From: EW11 sp035765635
GTDB lineage: Bacteria; Verrucomicrobiota; Verrucomicrobiia; Opitutales; Opitutaceae
Reading direction: 5' to 3'
NCBI GenBank assembly: GCA_035765635.1
Contig: DASTWZ010000050.1
Coordinates: 62,001-126,000 of the forward strand
Length of the DNA: 64,000 nt
Positions 53,165-62,814 of this stretch are shown here, piece by piece (the stretch's first letter is position 1; each line of letters starts with the position of its first letter). The notes under the pieces were generated by a model. It had not been told where the DNA came from. It saw only the letters and a list, made by a program, of their open reading frames with translations, and made no database searches. Both the position numbers and the translations under genes were made by a program.

Positions 53165-54842
53165 CCTCGTCGGACTTCGCGTCTTCCGATTCGGGTTCGT
53201 GGTACTCGAATTTAAATGGAATCTGCGCGTGAACGATGACGGGTTTGCCGTGCGATTTTAGCGGCGCGAAAACCCATTCGGAGACAGCTTGCACGGCGGA
53301 AAAACCCATCGCGGGTTCGGTGGAGGAAACGATGCTGGGCAGTTGCGCGTGGCCGTCTTCGTCGATGAAAAAGTCGATCATTGCTTGGCCCGGTTTCTTG
53401 GTCTCGACCAACTCCGCAGGATAAATCGGCGCACGACGCGAAATCGGGTGTGGCTTCTCGTCGACTTGGTTGAGCTGCACGATGTTCGGCTGCTTCTTTT
53501 TCAACTCCTTGAGAATGCGCTGAGCGCTGGAAGAGAGTCCCGCATCCTGGGAATTGAGCGAGAATTCAACGGTCATGTGGAGAAAACCGAGGGTTGGTTT
53601 TCCCGCTTTCGAGGCAGGGGTGAAGGTGAATTCTTCGAGCATTGCCCGCGCGGCTCGGTCGAAGTCGGAAAGCGGCGTTTTCCCATCGTCGATGAATCTG
53701 ACGCGCCCAGAGGGTAGCACCAAAAATCGCACATCCACTTTTCCTTTCTGGCGCTGCTCCGCAGCAGAGCGCGGGTAAACTCCATGAGCGGCATTCTTCA
53801 CCACGGGCGGGAAATCGTACTTCATGTACTCGGGCACGTCATCCGATTGCCGGCGGGTCACTTCAAATTGGTTGGACGTGTTATCGCCCAAGCTGAAGAC
53901 CATTGGAATCTGCATTAACACTTTCACCGCCTTTCCGTCTTTCATGCCTGGTTTGAAGCGCCAGCCTTCCACGGCGGTAATCGCGGAGTTGTTCAGCCGG
54001 GAGTTATTGCTGCTGATGACCTGGATGTCTTCAACGGTTCCCTTGGTGTTAACGACGAAACGCAGAACGACTTCCCCGCCTTGGCCGCTGCGGCGCAGCT
54101 CCATCGGGTACTCCGGATGACGTTGCCGTGTGATGACGGGAGGGGCAGTGAGCTCTGAAACGTTGTAGATGCGCGGTAGTTCGAAGACCACGCTTGCCTG
54201 CAGATGACCCGCGATAGGCTGACCGTGCGCGTCGTGCGCGGGCTCAAATTTCCATCTCTTCGCCGCAGCTTCGATCTCGGCAGAAAACTTTGGGTCAACC
54301 TTAGGGACAACTTTTGCTGCTAGAATTTCTCCATCTGCGGATATGTCGAAGCTGACCGGCACGGCGTCTTCCCACGTATTCCTTTCCATTCTCTGCCCGT
54401 GATCTTGCTCGGGCCAGTGCGCGGCGTAGGCGGCAACGACGCGAGGGGTGGCGTTGTACTTTCCAACGGAGCTTCTTGGATTGAAGAGCAGCGCGTAACG
54501 AACGGTATAAAAAGCGGAGGTGGCTGTATCGGGAATCTTGATACGTCGATAAGCCAGCACCTCGCTCGCGGCGGGGGCTATCCAGGGATTGCTAGCCGAG
54601 ATCGTGCCGGTGGTGACTTTGCCATCTTTGGACACAACTGAAACAATCTCGGCGTAAGCTGGCTCGTTTAATTTGGCCAACTGCTCTGGAATATCAGGAC
54701 GATACAAACCGCCAACAGTCGGAATGGGCTCGTTGGGTTTGGCATCGACCAACTCCAGAGGAGTCCAGCTGAGTTCCTGAGCATGCGCGAGCGGTGCAAA
54801 AAGAAGCCCCGCGAGAAGAAATCCTGCCGCCGATTTTTGCAT
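53130..54842 (-). CDS. Exported protein with multiple TonB-C-like domains
   Basis: A 570-residue protein with a signal peptide (1-22) and about five tandem TonB C-terminal-like beta-alpha-beta domains. Clearest are the ones beginning near YPMELRRSGQGGEVVLRFVV, YPRSAAEQRQKGKVDVRFLV and YPAELVETKKPGQAMIDFFI, each ending in W/F-x-F-x-P. No membrane anchor, proline-rich spacer or ExbB/D genes are present. ATG 54842 is used because it starts the signal. It lies convergent to the feo genes, which suggests an envelope or metal-related role, without proof. Confidence 0.75.
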   Translation of the reverse strand: MQKSAAGFLLAGLLFAPLAHAQELSWTPLELVDAKPNEPIPTVGGLYRPDIPEQLAKLNEPAYAEIVSVVSKDGKVTTGTISASNPWIAPAASEVLAYRRIKIPDTATSAFYTVRYALLFNPRSSVGKYNATPRVVAAYAAHWPEQDHGQRMERNTWEDAVPVSFDISADGEILAAKVVPKVDPKFSAEIEAAAKRWKFEPAHDAHGQPIAGHLQASVVFELPRIYNVSELTAPPVITRQRHPEYPMELRRSGQGGEVVLRFVVNTKGTVEDIQVISSNNSRLNNSAITAVEGWRFKPGMKDGKAVKVLMQIPMVFSLGDNTSNQFEVTRRQSDDVPEYMKYDFPPVVKNAAHGVYPRSAAEQRQKGKVDVRFLVLPSGRVRFIDDGKTPLSDFDRAARAMLEEFTFTPASKAGKPTLGFLHMTVEFSLNSQDAGLSSSAQRILKELKKKQPNIVQLNQVDEKPHPISRRAPIYPAELVETKKPGQAMIDFFIDEDGHAQLPSIVSSTEPAMGFSAVQAVSEWVFAPLKSHGKPVIVHAQIPFKFEYHEPESEDAKSDEATSKKSDAGAS

Positions 54843-54950
54843 TTCGGAGAAATAATAAGCCCTCTCCGCGGTACCAGCCGAATTCTCTCGCTGCACCTGA
54901 TTCTAACGCGACACCGCTTTACCACAGGCCAACCCGATGGCTAAAAGATC

Positions 54951-56216
54951 CTAAGCCTCCGCGGCGGCGAACCTCGGGGCGCCGCGTCCGATTGGCAGCA
55001 CAATGAATGCAGCAATGGCGCACAGAGCTCCGGCGCCGATGAAGGCGTAGGTGTAGGCTCCGAAACTCGTGCGCACCACTCCGGCCGTGTAGGCGGCGAA
55101 GGCGGCGCCAACTTGATGGGCGGCCGCGATCCAACCGAATACAATGCTCGCCCTCTCACGGCCGAATACGTTGGCGCACAAACGCACCGTCGGCGGCACG
55201 GTCGCGATCCAATCGAGTCCGTAGAAGATTGCGAAGATCGTCAGCGTCCCATTCGTGCCGAGCATGGCATGAGGCAGAAACAGCAGCGAAAGTCCGCGCA
55301 GGCCGTAGTATCCGAAAAGCAAATACCGGCTGTCGACCCGATCGGAGAGCCAGCCGGAAGCAGTGGTGCCGATGAGATCGAAAACGCCCATCATCGCGAG
55401 TAGGCCCGCGGCTTTTACTTCCGGGATGCCGCAGTCATACGCCGCAGAAATCAAATGCGTCCCGATCAAGCCGTTCGTGCTCGCGCCGCAGACGAAAAAC
55501 GATCCAGCCAAAAGCCAAAAATCGCGGACGCCAATTGCTTCCTGCAAAACTGTGATCGCGCGCCAAGCCGGATTCCCGGTGGAGGCGACGGGCTTTGTCG
55601 CGGGTCCCGTTTCTCCATAAGGCCTTTGACCGACATCGTGTGGGTCATTGCGCATCAGCCATGCGATGAGCGGAGCGACGCAAATCGTGGCCACGGCAAC
55701 GACCGCGGGCGCGCTGCGCCACCCGTGCGCCGTCACTTGCGCTGCTAAGATCGGTAGGAAGACCAATTGCCCCGTTGCCGTGCTGGCCGTGAGCAAACCC
55801 ATGACAAGCCCGCGCGATTGATTGAACCAACGCGTGGCAACCGCTGCCCCGAGGACCGTCGCCGCCATGCCCGATCCAACGCCGACGATCACACCCCAAA
55901 GCAATACGAACTGCCAATAGTGCCGCGCCACCATCGATAAACCGTAACCCGTCGAGAGCAGGAGCATCGCTGCAACCATACAGCGCCGCAGACCGAAGCG
56001 TTGATAAAGCGCCGCAGCGAAGGGTCCGATCAATCCATAGAGGAAGATATTGATTGAAACGATCGACGACACCGTCGCCCGGCTCCATTGAAACTCGTTA
56101 CCCAGCGGGAGCAGAATTACTCCCGGCGTCGCACGCGCACCTGCGGCCGCGAGCAGAGTCAAAAACGTGACTCCCGCCGCGATCCAGCCGTAGTGCAGTT
56201 TCTTCGACGCTACCAT
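54951..56216 (-). CDS. MFS transporter (oxalate/formate-antiporter-like)
   Basis: A 421-residue protein with about 12 membrane helices. The N-terminus (KKLHYGWIAAGVTFLTLLAAAGARATPGVILLPL) and the GLRRCMVAAMLLL loop between helices 2 and 3 resemble the OFA/monocarboxylate-transporter-like group of the MFS. Substrate cannot be assigned. ATG at 56216 is chosen because the first helix begins right after it. It is 109 bp upstream of the TonB-domain gene on the same strand, after a long gap to the PEPCK-like gene. Confidence 0.8.
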   Translation of the reverse strand: MVASKKLHYGWIAAGVTFLTLLAAAGARATPGVILLPLGNEFQWSRATVSSIVSINIFLYGLIGPFAAALYQRFGLRRCMVAAMLLLSTGYGLSMVARHYWQFVLLWGVIVGVGSGMAATVLGAAVATRWFNQSRGLVMGLLTASTATGQLVFLPILAAQVTAHGWRSAPAVVAVATICVAPLIAWLMRNDPHDVGQRPYGETGPATKPVASTGNPAWRAITVLQEAIGVRDFWLLAGSFFVCGASTNGLIGTHLISAAYDCGIPEVKAAGLLAMMGVFDLIGTTASGWLSDRVDSRYLLFGYYGLRGLSLLFLPHAMLGTNGTLTIFAIFYGLDWIATVPPTVRLCANVFGRERASIVFGWIAAAHQVGAAFAAYTAGVVRTSFGAYTYAFIGAGALCAIAAFIVLPIGRGAPRFAAAEA

Positions 56217-56386
56217 GCTGCGACTACCACCCCAAAAAAACGCCGTCCACAAGCTAGCACCCACTGTACTCCGGTTGGAACTGCGCATCTGGTACCAAAA
56301 ACATCTGCGGAGTGGTTCACGCCTAACGCTCAAAGTGAGCCACTAGCAGCCGGCTGAGCAGCTCACTGAGCGGGGATGGGTCCGGT

Positions 56387-59300
56387 TCACAAAGGCTGCA
56401 CGCCGAGGGAGCCGTTGAGCCTTTTCAAGTGCGCGGGGGCCTGCACACTTTCGAGGGTCGCTTTGGCTCGGGTCAGCCGATCTTTCAGAGCCAAGCGCGC
56501 GATGGTGTCGGCGTTGGTGGGGCGATCGAGGAAGGCTTCGAGGTACTCGACGTTTCGTTTCGCCAGCGCGATGTCGACGCGTTGCTTCGCCTGCAACCGC
56601 GCGAGGTACCATTCGGTCTTCACCAGGGCCGCGCGATCGAAAAGGCCGCGCACTTTCGGCGAGTCCAGGCCGTTGCCCTCGTAATGTCCGTGCGCCATGA
56701 TGTGGAGCAACGCCTTCAGTGGCGGACACGCGCCATCGATACAACCGTCGGCAAAATAACTTTCGGCCACGCGTTTATGCGTGCTGACGATGTTGTCCAT
56801 GCCATCGGCAAACTCCGCCGCATCCTGCAGCTCCGGACGCAGCATCTCGTCGGTGAAGACGGTGTGCGGATGATTGAAAACGCGGCCGAAATAAATACGG
56901 ACAAATTTTGTCGTGATCCGATAACCCAGCCGGCTCGCCAGCACTGGTTTTCCGTCGTGCGTGAAATCGGTGCACTTTTCCAGACAGCCATCCGCCATGA
57001 GCGTCTGCGCGTCGCGCTCGACCGCGGACATGCGACTGAACACCTCGGGGATCAACATGCTGATGTCGTGATCCACCCGCATCTTCGGACCAATGTATCC
57101 AGCGGCGGATACGAAACCGTCGTGCCCGGTGAGAATGAGCGAGATCAGCGCCGCGTTCAGATCGATGATCGGCGGCAGCGCATTGAATGGACCTTTGGTT
57201 AACGCCCCTTCTGAGCCAGCACCGGTCGTTGACGGAGATTTGCCCGTCATGCTGCTGATGAACTCCATGAAGAGTTCCGGCAGGTCCATGTAGTGAATCG
57301 GATTGAACACCGCGAGGGAGCGAATGCCTTTCTCCGGCGGATTGTTGCGGCGGCCAGGAACGACGACGTTCACCGGCGCGAGCAGCGGCTCATTCGGTCC
57401 GATTCGACGATGCAACCGGCGTGAGAGTTCGGCCAGGAACGTGTTCACCGGGTCAGCGATATCGGGGCGAAGCTGCAGGTAGCGCGGGTTCTTCGTCGGT
57501 TTTCCGTCGACGATGCGCGGATGCGCCGATGAAACGAAAAACTTCGGAGAGGAGCCGTTCCCCTCGGCCGCGGCGCGGATAAGGTCGCGCATCGGCGCGG
57601 TGTACGCGGTGTAGCCGATCGCATCCTCGATCAGAGCCGCCGCATCCTGCGCCGCGAGCGGTTCGTAATTCGAAAGAAAGGTGCCGGGCGTCGCCATGTC
57701 GGCTTCCGCTTGCCGATCGTAGCCGCGATGAATCGCGTCGTCGGGTCTTTGAAACAGCCGCGCTTCGCAATTCTGCACGAACTTCAACGACACGCCGTGG
57801 GCGGGCGCGGGCGAGGCGCCGCTGATGTGTTCGGTGCGGCGTTCAGGCAGTAGTTTTTCTTTCAATACAGCCCGCGGAGCGACGACCGAAGCCGTGATGT
57901 CGTCCTCCATCTGAACTTTCGCGGCGGGGTGAAAATCCGTGCGCAGGCCGAAGACGCGCCAGGAGCCGTCTTCCTCAAAGCCGACGCGCAGGTAGTTCGT
58001 CACGAGCTTGCGGCCATCGAGCTTCAACTCATAGCCGGGCTGCCCGTTGATTGTATCCACGGAAAAATGACAGCGCCAATCCTCGCCCCAACTCGACTTG
58101 TAGAAGCATTTCACGATGAAGATGAGCTCCTTCACGTGCTGCGGGATCGCGGCGAGCCAGGCGTTATATTCGTCGGTGTACTCCTTGCGGGAGGGCGTGA
58201 GAAGTTTGATCACGCTGCCGAGCGAGCGCTCGGTGCTGAGAATCGCGCGGCTGTCCTGGCCGTTGCGCGCGGAATCACGAAAACGCTTCGACGTATCCGC
58301 TTTCAGAATACGATCGACCTGATCGAAATCGCGGTCGAAGTCCGCCACGAAGACGTGGCCGGGCAGAATTGCGTAGTCGATTGCCTTGGAGATTTCCGAT
58401 TTGCCGCCGCCGGAAACGGTGCACGGCTTGTGGCAAAGCGTGCCTTCCGCGACGGTGCCGATCAATCGCCACATCGTCCGCTCGCCGACGACTTGTTCCA
58501 TGTGCACGCGATAGCCGCTGGGCCGCACATAATGTTTTCCGGCGAGAAGTTTGATCGAGCGCGCTTCGCCCTTTGCGTCGGGCCAGGCGACGGTTTGCTT
58601 GCGCAAGTCGAAGCGCGACGGCTCCGGCACGAGGAGAATATTGGGAAACTCGCGGTGCACCGCGTAGCCCTCCGCCTTCAGCTCAAAGCGATCACCCCAT
58701 TGCGCGAGCGCCTCCTCGAAAATGTATTTGCCGCTTTGATACGCGGAAAATTGCGCCTCGAGTTCATAGCTTTGAAACACCAGCGCGCCACCGGCATGTT
58801 CCTCTTCGGCGAGGCCAAACAGATTCGCTGAAAAGCTGATCTGCGTCTTCACCTCTTTCTTGCAGTAACCGTAGTAGTTGTCCGCGATGAGCGTGACCAT
58901 CACGCCGCGGGAATCGCGCGCGGTTAACTTGAAAGCTGAGCCACCGTTGTAGAGCTCGTTCTCGTCTTTCCAGCACATGCCGTCGCGGCGCTGGCGGGGC
59001 GTCGCGAGGTCCCAATGCGGCAGGCCTACCAGGTGTTTCGGCACGCTCGTCAGGTGCGGCGCCAGAATCACACAACCGGTGTGGCCCGTCCAGTGATCGA
59101 CGTCCAATCCGGCGTCGTTGTCGGGCAGGAACGGATCGCCCGCGTTTCCAAAAATCGATTCGACGAAATCGAGATTGCTGACGAGCGAGCCCGGCGCGAT
59201 GAAGCGGATTTCCATGCGTTTTTCGTCCACGAAGCCGGGCACGGCGGGGCAAACCAGCGGGCGCAGCAGAAGCGAGACGAAGCATCCCGCCTGGGCTTTT

Positions 59301-59842
59301 TGATCGGCGGTAAAGGGCAGGCGCAGAATCTCCTTTGGTGGGCGAAGCGCGAGAGCGAGCATCTTCGCGTAGGTGAGTTTCGGCACGGCGAGTTTATCGT
59401 CCGGCACCGGCAGGCCGCCGTCAGCGATGTGGAAAACACCTTTCGTGGTGCGGCGATCGCTCGCGGGATTGTGCAGCACACCTTGGCGAACGCGGTAGCT
59501 TTTCAGGAGGCTCGAAGAAAATTCGTCGCTCTTCGCGGGCAGTGAAAGCGCGCGGGCCAGACCTGGTTGATCGAGCACGAACGTCCTCGAGGGAAGCAGA
59601 GGCGAGGGGCCGATGTCCGAGAGGTAACTTTCAAGCCAGACCTGAATGCGATGGTCGACTGGGCACAGCGGATCGACCAGCTGCCGAGTCGTTTCGCGAT
59701 AGCGGGCAAAAATGGGCGCCGCCAAATCTGTCAGCTTCGACGATTCGCCGTTCTCAACCGTCGGACAACCCAGCAGGGCGAGGCGAAGGTTGATGGCATG
59801 CGCGAGTTTCTCGGGGGAGCTGGCACTGAGCGTCGACGTCAT
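56387..59842 (-). CDS. Large protein, probable pyrophosphate-type PEP carboxykinase
   Basis: A 1151-residue soluble protein, a length that matches PPi-dependent PEP carboxykinases (EC 4.1.1.38; about 1150 residues), which interconvert oxaloacetate and PEP with PPi/Pi. Features consistent with this are a P-loop-like CTVSGGGKSEISK (analogous to the kinase loop of other PEPCKs) and conserved-looking stretches with ADNYYGYCKKEVKTQISFSA and GLAEEEHAGGALVFQS. A conserved C-terminal block with DLNAALISLILTGHDGFV is also present. I recall this family by pattern; a direct search was not possible. It is a single gene; the next gene, queE, is 121 bp away. Alternative: another very large unknown enzyme. 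Confidence 0.55.
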   Translation of the reverse strand: MTSTLSASSPEKLAHAINLRLALLGCPTVENGESSKLTDLAAPIFARYRETTRQLVDPLCPVDHRIQVWLESYLSDIGPSPLLPSRTFVLDQPGLARALSLPAKSDEFSSSLLKSYRVRQGVLHNPASDRRTTKGVFHIADGGLPVPDDKLAVPKLTYAKMLALALRPPKEILRLPFTADQKAQAGCFVSLLLRPLVCPAVPGFVDEKRMEIRFIAPGSLVSNLDFVESIFGNAGDPFLPDNDAGLDVDHWTGHTGCVILAPHLTSVPKHLVGLPHWDLATPRQRRDGMCWKDENELYNGGSAFKLTARDSRGVMVTLIADNYYGYCKKEVKTQISFSANLFGLAEEEHAGGALVFQSYELEAQFSAYQSGKYIFEEALAQWGDRFELKAEGYAVHREFPNILLVPEPSRFDLRKQTVAWPDAKGEARSIKLLAGKHYVRPSGYRVHMEQVVGERTMWRLIGTVAEGTLCHKPCTVSGGGKSEISKAIDYAILPGHVFVADFDRDFDQVDRILKADTSKRFRDSARNGQDSRAILSTERSLGSVIKLLTPSRKEYTDEYNAWLAAIPQHVKELIFIVKCFYKSSWGEDWRCHFSVDTINGQPGYELKLDGRKLVTNYLRVGFEEDGSWRVFGLRTDFHPAAKVQMEDDITASVVAPRAVLKEKLLPERRTEHISGASPAPAHGVSLKFVQNCEARLFQRPDDAIHRGYDRQAEADMATPGTFLSNYEPLAAQDAAALIEDAIGYTAYTAPMRDLIRAAAEGNGSSPKFFVSSAHPRIVDGKPTKNPRYLQLRPDIADPVNTFLAELSRRLHRRIGPNEPLLAPVNVVVPGRRNNPPEKGIRSLAVFNPIHYMDLPELFMEFISSMTGKSPSTTGAGSEGALTKGPFNALPPIIDLNAALISLILTGHDGFVSAAGYIGPKMRVDHDISMLIPEVFSRMSAVERDAQTLMADGCLEKCTDFTHDGKPVLASRLGYRITTKFVRIYFGRVFNHPHTVFTDEMLRPELQDAAEFADGMDNIVSTHKRVAESYFADGCIDGACPPLKALLHIMAHGHYEGNGLDSPKVRGLFDRAALVKTEWYLARLQAKQRVDIALAKRNVEYLEAFLDRPTNADTIARLALKDRLTRAKATLESVQAPAHLKRLNGSLGVQPL

Positions 59843-59963
59843 AAGGTCGAGATTCTAGCGCGAACAGGGTGGGGCCTCGCAATGCGGCGATTGCAAAAAG
59901 TTGTGCACGGCGAGCGCGCAGGTTTTCGCGTGCCAGCGCCGGACCCGGCGCGCTGCTGCGCGA

Positions 59964-60656
59964 TCACGTCCCGCGCTTGTTGCCGTAGAGCTCGATATGC
60001 AGGCGATGGGCGTAGCGATAGCCGTTCGCTTTGCAGACATCGCCAAGCCACGCCGCGCGCTCGCGCATGCGCTCGAGGGTCGTCGCCTCCGGCATGAGCA
60101 GGACTTTGTGCGGAGGGATTTCGCGCTGCACCGAGCGCAGAATCTCGCGGACTTCGTCGAGATCGCTGGGTGAGGCGACGACGAATTTGAATTGATAGCC
60201 GTAGTGATCGACCCATGCGCGCAACACGTCTGGCTGGCGCCGCGTCGCCTCATGCCGCTCGCGCCACGCGTCGGGGAGGCGCGCATCGGGCGTGGAGTTG
60301 CTCAACTTCGGACTGAGCGACGCCAGGTCACACGCGATTCCGTCGGGGGCGATCGTGGCCGCGGTTTCGATCGTGATATGATAACCGAGCGTTCTGAGCC
60401 GTGCCGCGAGAGGCCGCATTTCTTTGGCGAGCATTGGTTCGCCGCCGGTGAGCACGACGTGTTTCGCGGGGTGGCGTGTCACGGCGGCGACGATCTCGTC
60501 GATCGACAAGGTGGTACCCTCCGGATTCCACGATGCGTACGGCGTGTCGCACCAGTTGCAGCGGAGATTGCAGCCCGAAGCGCGCACGAAAACCGACGGG
60601 ACGCCGGTCAACTCGCCTTCTCCCTGCAATGAATAGAAAATCTCTGACACCAACAT
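59964..60656 (-). CDS. queE: 7-carboxy-7-deazaguanine synthase
   Basis: A 230-residue radical-SAM enzyme of the queuosine pathway (CPH4 to 7-carboxy-7-deazaguanine). The cluster motif is Cys29-x3-Cys33-x2-Cys36 (SGCNLRCNWCDTPY) and the N-terminus is MLVSEIFYSLQGEGELTGVPS. The LTGGEP motif is present. It is 77 bp downstream of queC on the same strand. No queD, queF or tgt gene is in the window. Confidence 0.92.
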   Translation of the reverse strand: MLVSEIFYSLQGEGELTGVPSVFVRASGCNLRCNWCDTPYASWNPEGTTLSIDEIVAAVTRHPAKHVVLTGGEPMLAKEMRPLAARLRTLGYHITIETAATIAPDGIACDLASLSPKLSNSTPDARLPDAWRERHEATRRQPDVLRAWVDHYGYQFKFVVASPSDLDEVREILRSVQREIPPHKVLLMPEATTLERMRERAAWLGDVCKANGYRYAHRLHIELYGNKRGT

Positions 60657-60733
60657 GGGCGCGGCGGCGTTTGTTAACTGTTCTTCTTTGCTGAGTTTTT
60701 CCTCACGAAGTCCGTTTCTTCACGAAGCCATCC

Positions 60734-61444
60734 TCAGACCGTTTTCTCCAACGCTTTCGTTGACGAAGGCTTTTCCGGAAGCGCAGGCGTTGATTCGTAA
60801 ACAGTCGGGTCAGCCAATCCAGCCTCGGCGAACGCTTCGCGCCGTTCCACGCAGGTGCCGCATTTGCCGCAGTGAATCGCGCCGCCTTTGTAGCATGACC
60901 ACGTGCGCGAAAAATCCACCCCGAGTTCGGCGCCGCGCGCGGCGATTTTTCCTTTCGTGAGCGCGATGAATGGCCGGAGCAGTTGGATGCCGGCGTACGT
61001 CCCGAGCCGCATGGTGTCGCCCATCGCGCGCATGAAGTCTTCGCGGCAATCCGGATAGATCGCGTGGTCGCCGCCGTGCGCTGCGATGACGAGACCGTCC
61101 GCCTCGATGCTCTCCGCAAAGCCCGTCGCGATCGAAAGCATGATCGCGTTTCGAAACGGCACGACGGTTTGCTTCATGTTTTCCGCCTCATAGTGGCCCT
61201 CGGGGATGTCGCCGCCGGATTGAAGGAGCGACGAGGCGAAAAGCGTGTTCATGAAAAGCAGCGGAATGGTCTCGTTGCGGACGCCGAGTTTTTTCGCGTG
61301 CTCCGCCGCGAAGGGAATTTCGCGGTGATTGTGCTTTGACCCGTAGTCGAAGCTGACGGCTGCGCGCACCGTGTGCTCACGCGCTGCCCAATACAGCGCG
61401 GTCACTGAATCCATTCCACCACTACAGAGCACGACGACGTTCAT
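60734..61444 (-). CDS. queC: 7-cyano-7-deazaguanine synthase
   Basis: A 236-residue PP-loop enzyme that converts carboxydeazaguanine to preQ0 with ATP and ammonia. The PP-loop SGGMDSVTAL and the zinc site AIHCGKCGTCVERREAF are clear. ATG at 61444 is preferred over the GTG six codons upstream because it matches the family's N-terminus. With queE it forms a preQ0 pair. Confidence 0.92.
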   Translation of the reverse strand: MNVVVLCSGGMDSVTALYWAAREHTVRAAVSFDYGSKHNHREIPFAAEHAKKLGVRNETIPLLFMNTLFASSLLQSGGDIPEGHYEAENMKQTVVPFRNAIMLSIATGFAESIEADGLVIAAHGGDHAIYPDCREDFMRAMGDTMRLGTYAGIQLLRPFIALTKGKIAARGAELGVDFSRTWSCYKGGAIHCGKCGTCVERREAFAEAGLADPTVYESTPALPEKPSSTKALEKTV

Positions 61445-61458
61445 TTTCGGAAATTTGT

Positions 61459-61560
61459 CCACGAATCACACGAATCACACGAATGAACGCGCAATCCTAT
61501 TTCCGGCGAATCGGATGGGGGACGATTTCGTGCAGTTCGTGTGATTTATGTGATTCGCGG
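61459..61560. repeat. Inverted-repeat element (CACGAATCA type) between queC and rnd
   Basis: Two 25-nt arms, 61459-61483 and 61536-61560, are inverted repeats with 22 of 25 matches (52-nt spacer). Each arm is itself built from tandem ACGAATCAC or GTGATTCGTG units. The element sits in the divergent gap between queC and rnd, where it could fold into a long hairpin in RNA of either strand. Confidence 0.6.
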
Positions 61561-61586
61561 GCAATCGTTCGTCGGATGATTCCCTT

Positions 61587-62798
61587 TTGACGAAGCCGAG
61601 CTCGCGGCTTTTTCTGTTTGGCAAAATTTTGAATTCGACGCCCGCCTACACGCTCATCGACCAGCCGAATCAGCTCGAGCCGCTCTATGCCGCGCTCGAT
61701 CGATCGGAGGAGGTCTCCCTCGATACGGAAGCGGACAACTTGTATCACTACCGCACGCGGGTCTGCCTGCTGCAATTTTACGTGGCCGGCGAGATTCACC
61801 TGGTGGACGTCCTTGCGCCGCTGGATTTGGCGCCGCTTTGGAAGCGGCTCGCCACGAAGCATCTCGTCATGCACGGGAGCGATTTCGATCTGCGGCTGCT
61901 CTACGATTTGTGCGATTTTCGCCCGAAGAGCATGTTCGACACGATGCTCGCGGCGCAGTTGTTGAACCGGCAGCGGATCGGGTTGGCGGCGTTGCTCGAG
62001 GAGCATTTCGGCGTCGAGCTCGACAAGGATTCCCAAAAAGCAAACTGGTCAAAGCGGCCGCTCACGCCGCGCCTGCTCGATTACGCCGCGCTCGATGTTT
62101 ATTATCTGCCGAGGCTGCGCGATATTCTCACGTCGGAGCTGGCGAATCTCGGCCGGCTCGACTGGCTGGACCAGCAATGTCAGCGGCAGATGGAGAACGC
62201 GCTCAGCGGTTTTCCGCGCGACGACGATAACGATTGGCGCATCGGGCGCTCCGAGCGCCTGCGACCGCCCGGACTCGCGGTGCTGCACGCCGTCTGGCAC
62301 TGGCGCGAAGAGTGGGCGCGCAAGCTCGACGTGCCGCCTTTCAAGGTCACGGGAAATGATTTTCTGCTGAAGCTTTCGGAGTCGGCCGACCACGGGCTTT
62401 CGGCGCGCTCCATTCTGGAAACAGTGAATCTCGGGAAACGTCACGACCGGCTCATGCCGAGCTTGCGCGCGGCGGTCGAGGCGGGCCTCGGGCGCGATCC
62501 GCACACGCTGCCGCGGCGTCGCGGGCGGGACGGCGGACACCAGCCGCTGACGCCGAAGGAAATCGCGCTGCAGGACCGTTTGAAAAACGACCGCGATCGC
62601 GTGGCCGCGGCCATTCAGATCGATCCGACCTTGATCGCGAATCGCTCCCAGCTCGCGCTCGTCGCGCGCAATCCGGAGAAACTCGGCGAAATTCTTTTGC
62701 CCTGGCAGGCCGAGCTGATTCGCAACGCGCCGCCACCGCCGCCGTCCTCTCCGCCGCCTCCGCCTGAGGAAACCAGGCCTGCCGATCAAGCGGTGTAG
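61587..62798 (+). CDS. rnd: Ribonuclease D
   Basis: A 403-residue RNase D-like 3'-5' exonuclease with DEDDy active site: Asp46/Glu48 (SLDTEADNL), Asp101 (HGSDFDLRLL), and Tyr166/Asp170 (DYAALDVYYL). An HRDC-like domain follows (about 210-290), and the C-terminus is Pro-rich and low-complexity. It processes tRNA 3' ends. No ATG is available: the start is TTG at 61587 or 61629, so the exact N-terminus is uncertain. It is divergent from queC. Confidence 0.85.
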   Translation: MTKPSSRLFLFGKILNSTPAYTLIDQPNQLEPLYAALDRSEEVSLDTEADNLYHYRTRVCLLQFYVAGEIHLVDVLAPLDLAPLWKRLATKHLVMHGSDFDLRLLYDLCDFRPKSMFDTMLAAQLLNRQRIGLAALLEEHFGVELDKDSQKANWSKRPLTPRLLDYAALDVYYLPRLRDILTSELANLGRLDWLDQQCQRQMENALSGFPRDDDNDWRIGRSERLRPPGLAVLHAVWHWREEWARKLDVPPFKVTGNDFLLKLSESADHGLSARSILETVNLGKRHDRLMPSLRAAVEAGLGRDPHTLPRRRGRDGGHQPLTPKEIALQDRLKNDRDRVAAAIQIDPTLIANRSQLALVARNPEKLGEILLPWQAELIRNAPPPPPSSPPPPPEETRPADQAV

Positions 62799-62814
62799 TG
62801 CGAACGGCACTACA
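62794..62814. repeat. TGTAGTGC-N5-GCACTACA palindrome abutting oleC start
   Basis: Perfect 8-bp inverted repeat with a 5-nt loop, overlapping the end of rnd and ending one base before the ATG of the next gene. It may act as a translational or transcriptional control hairpin or be a mobile REP-like unit. Confidence 0.5.
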
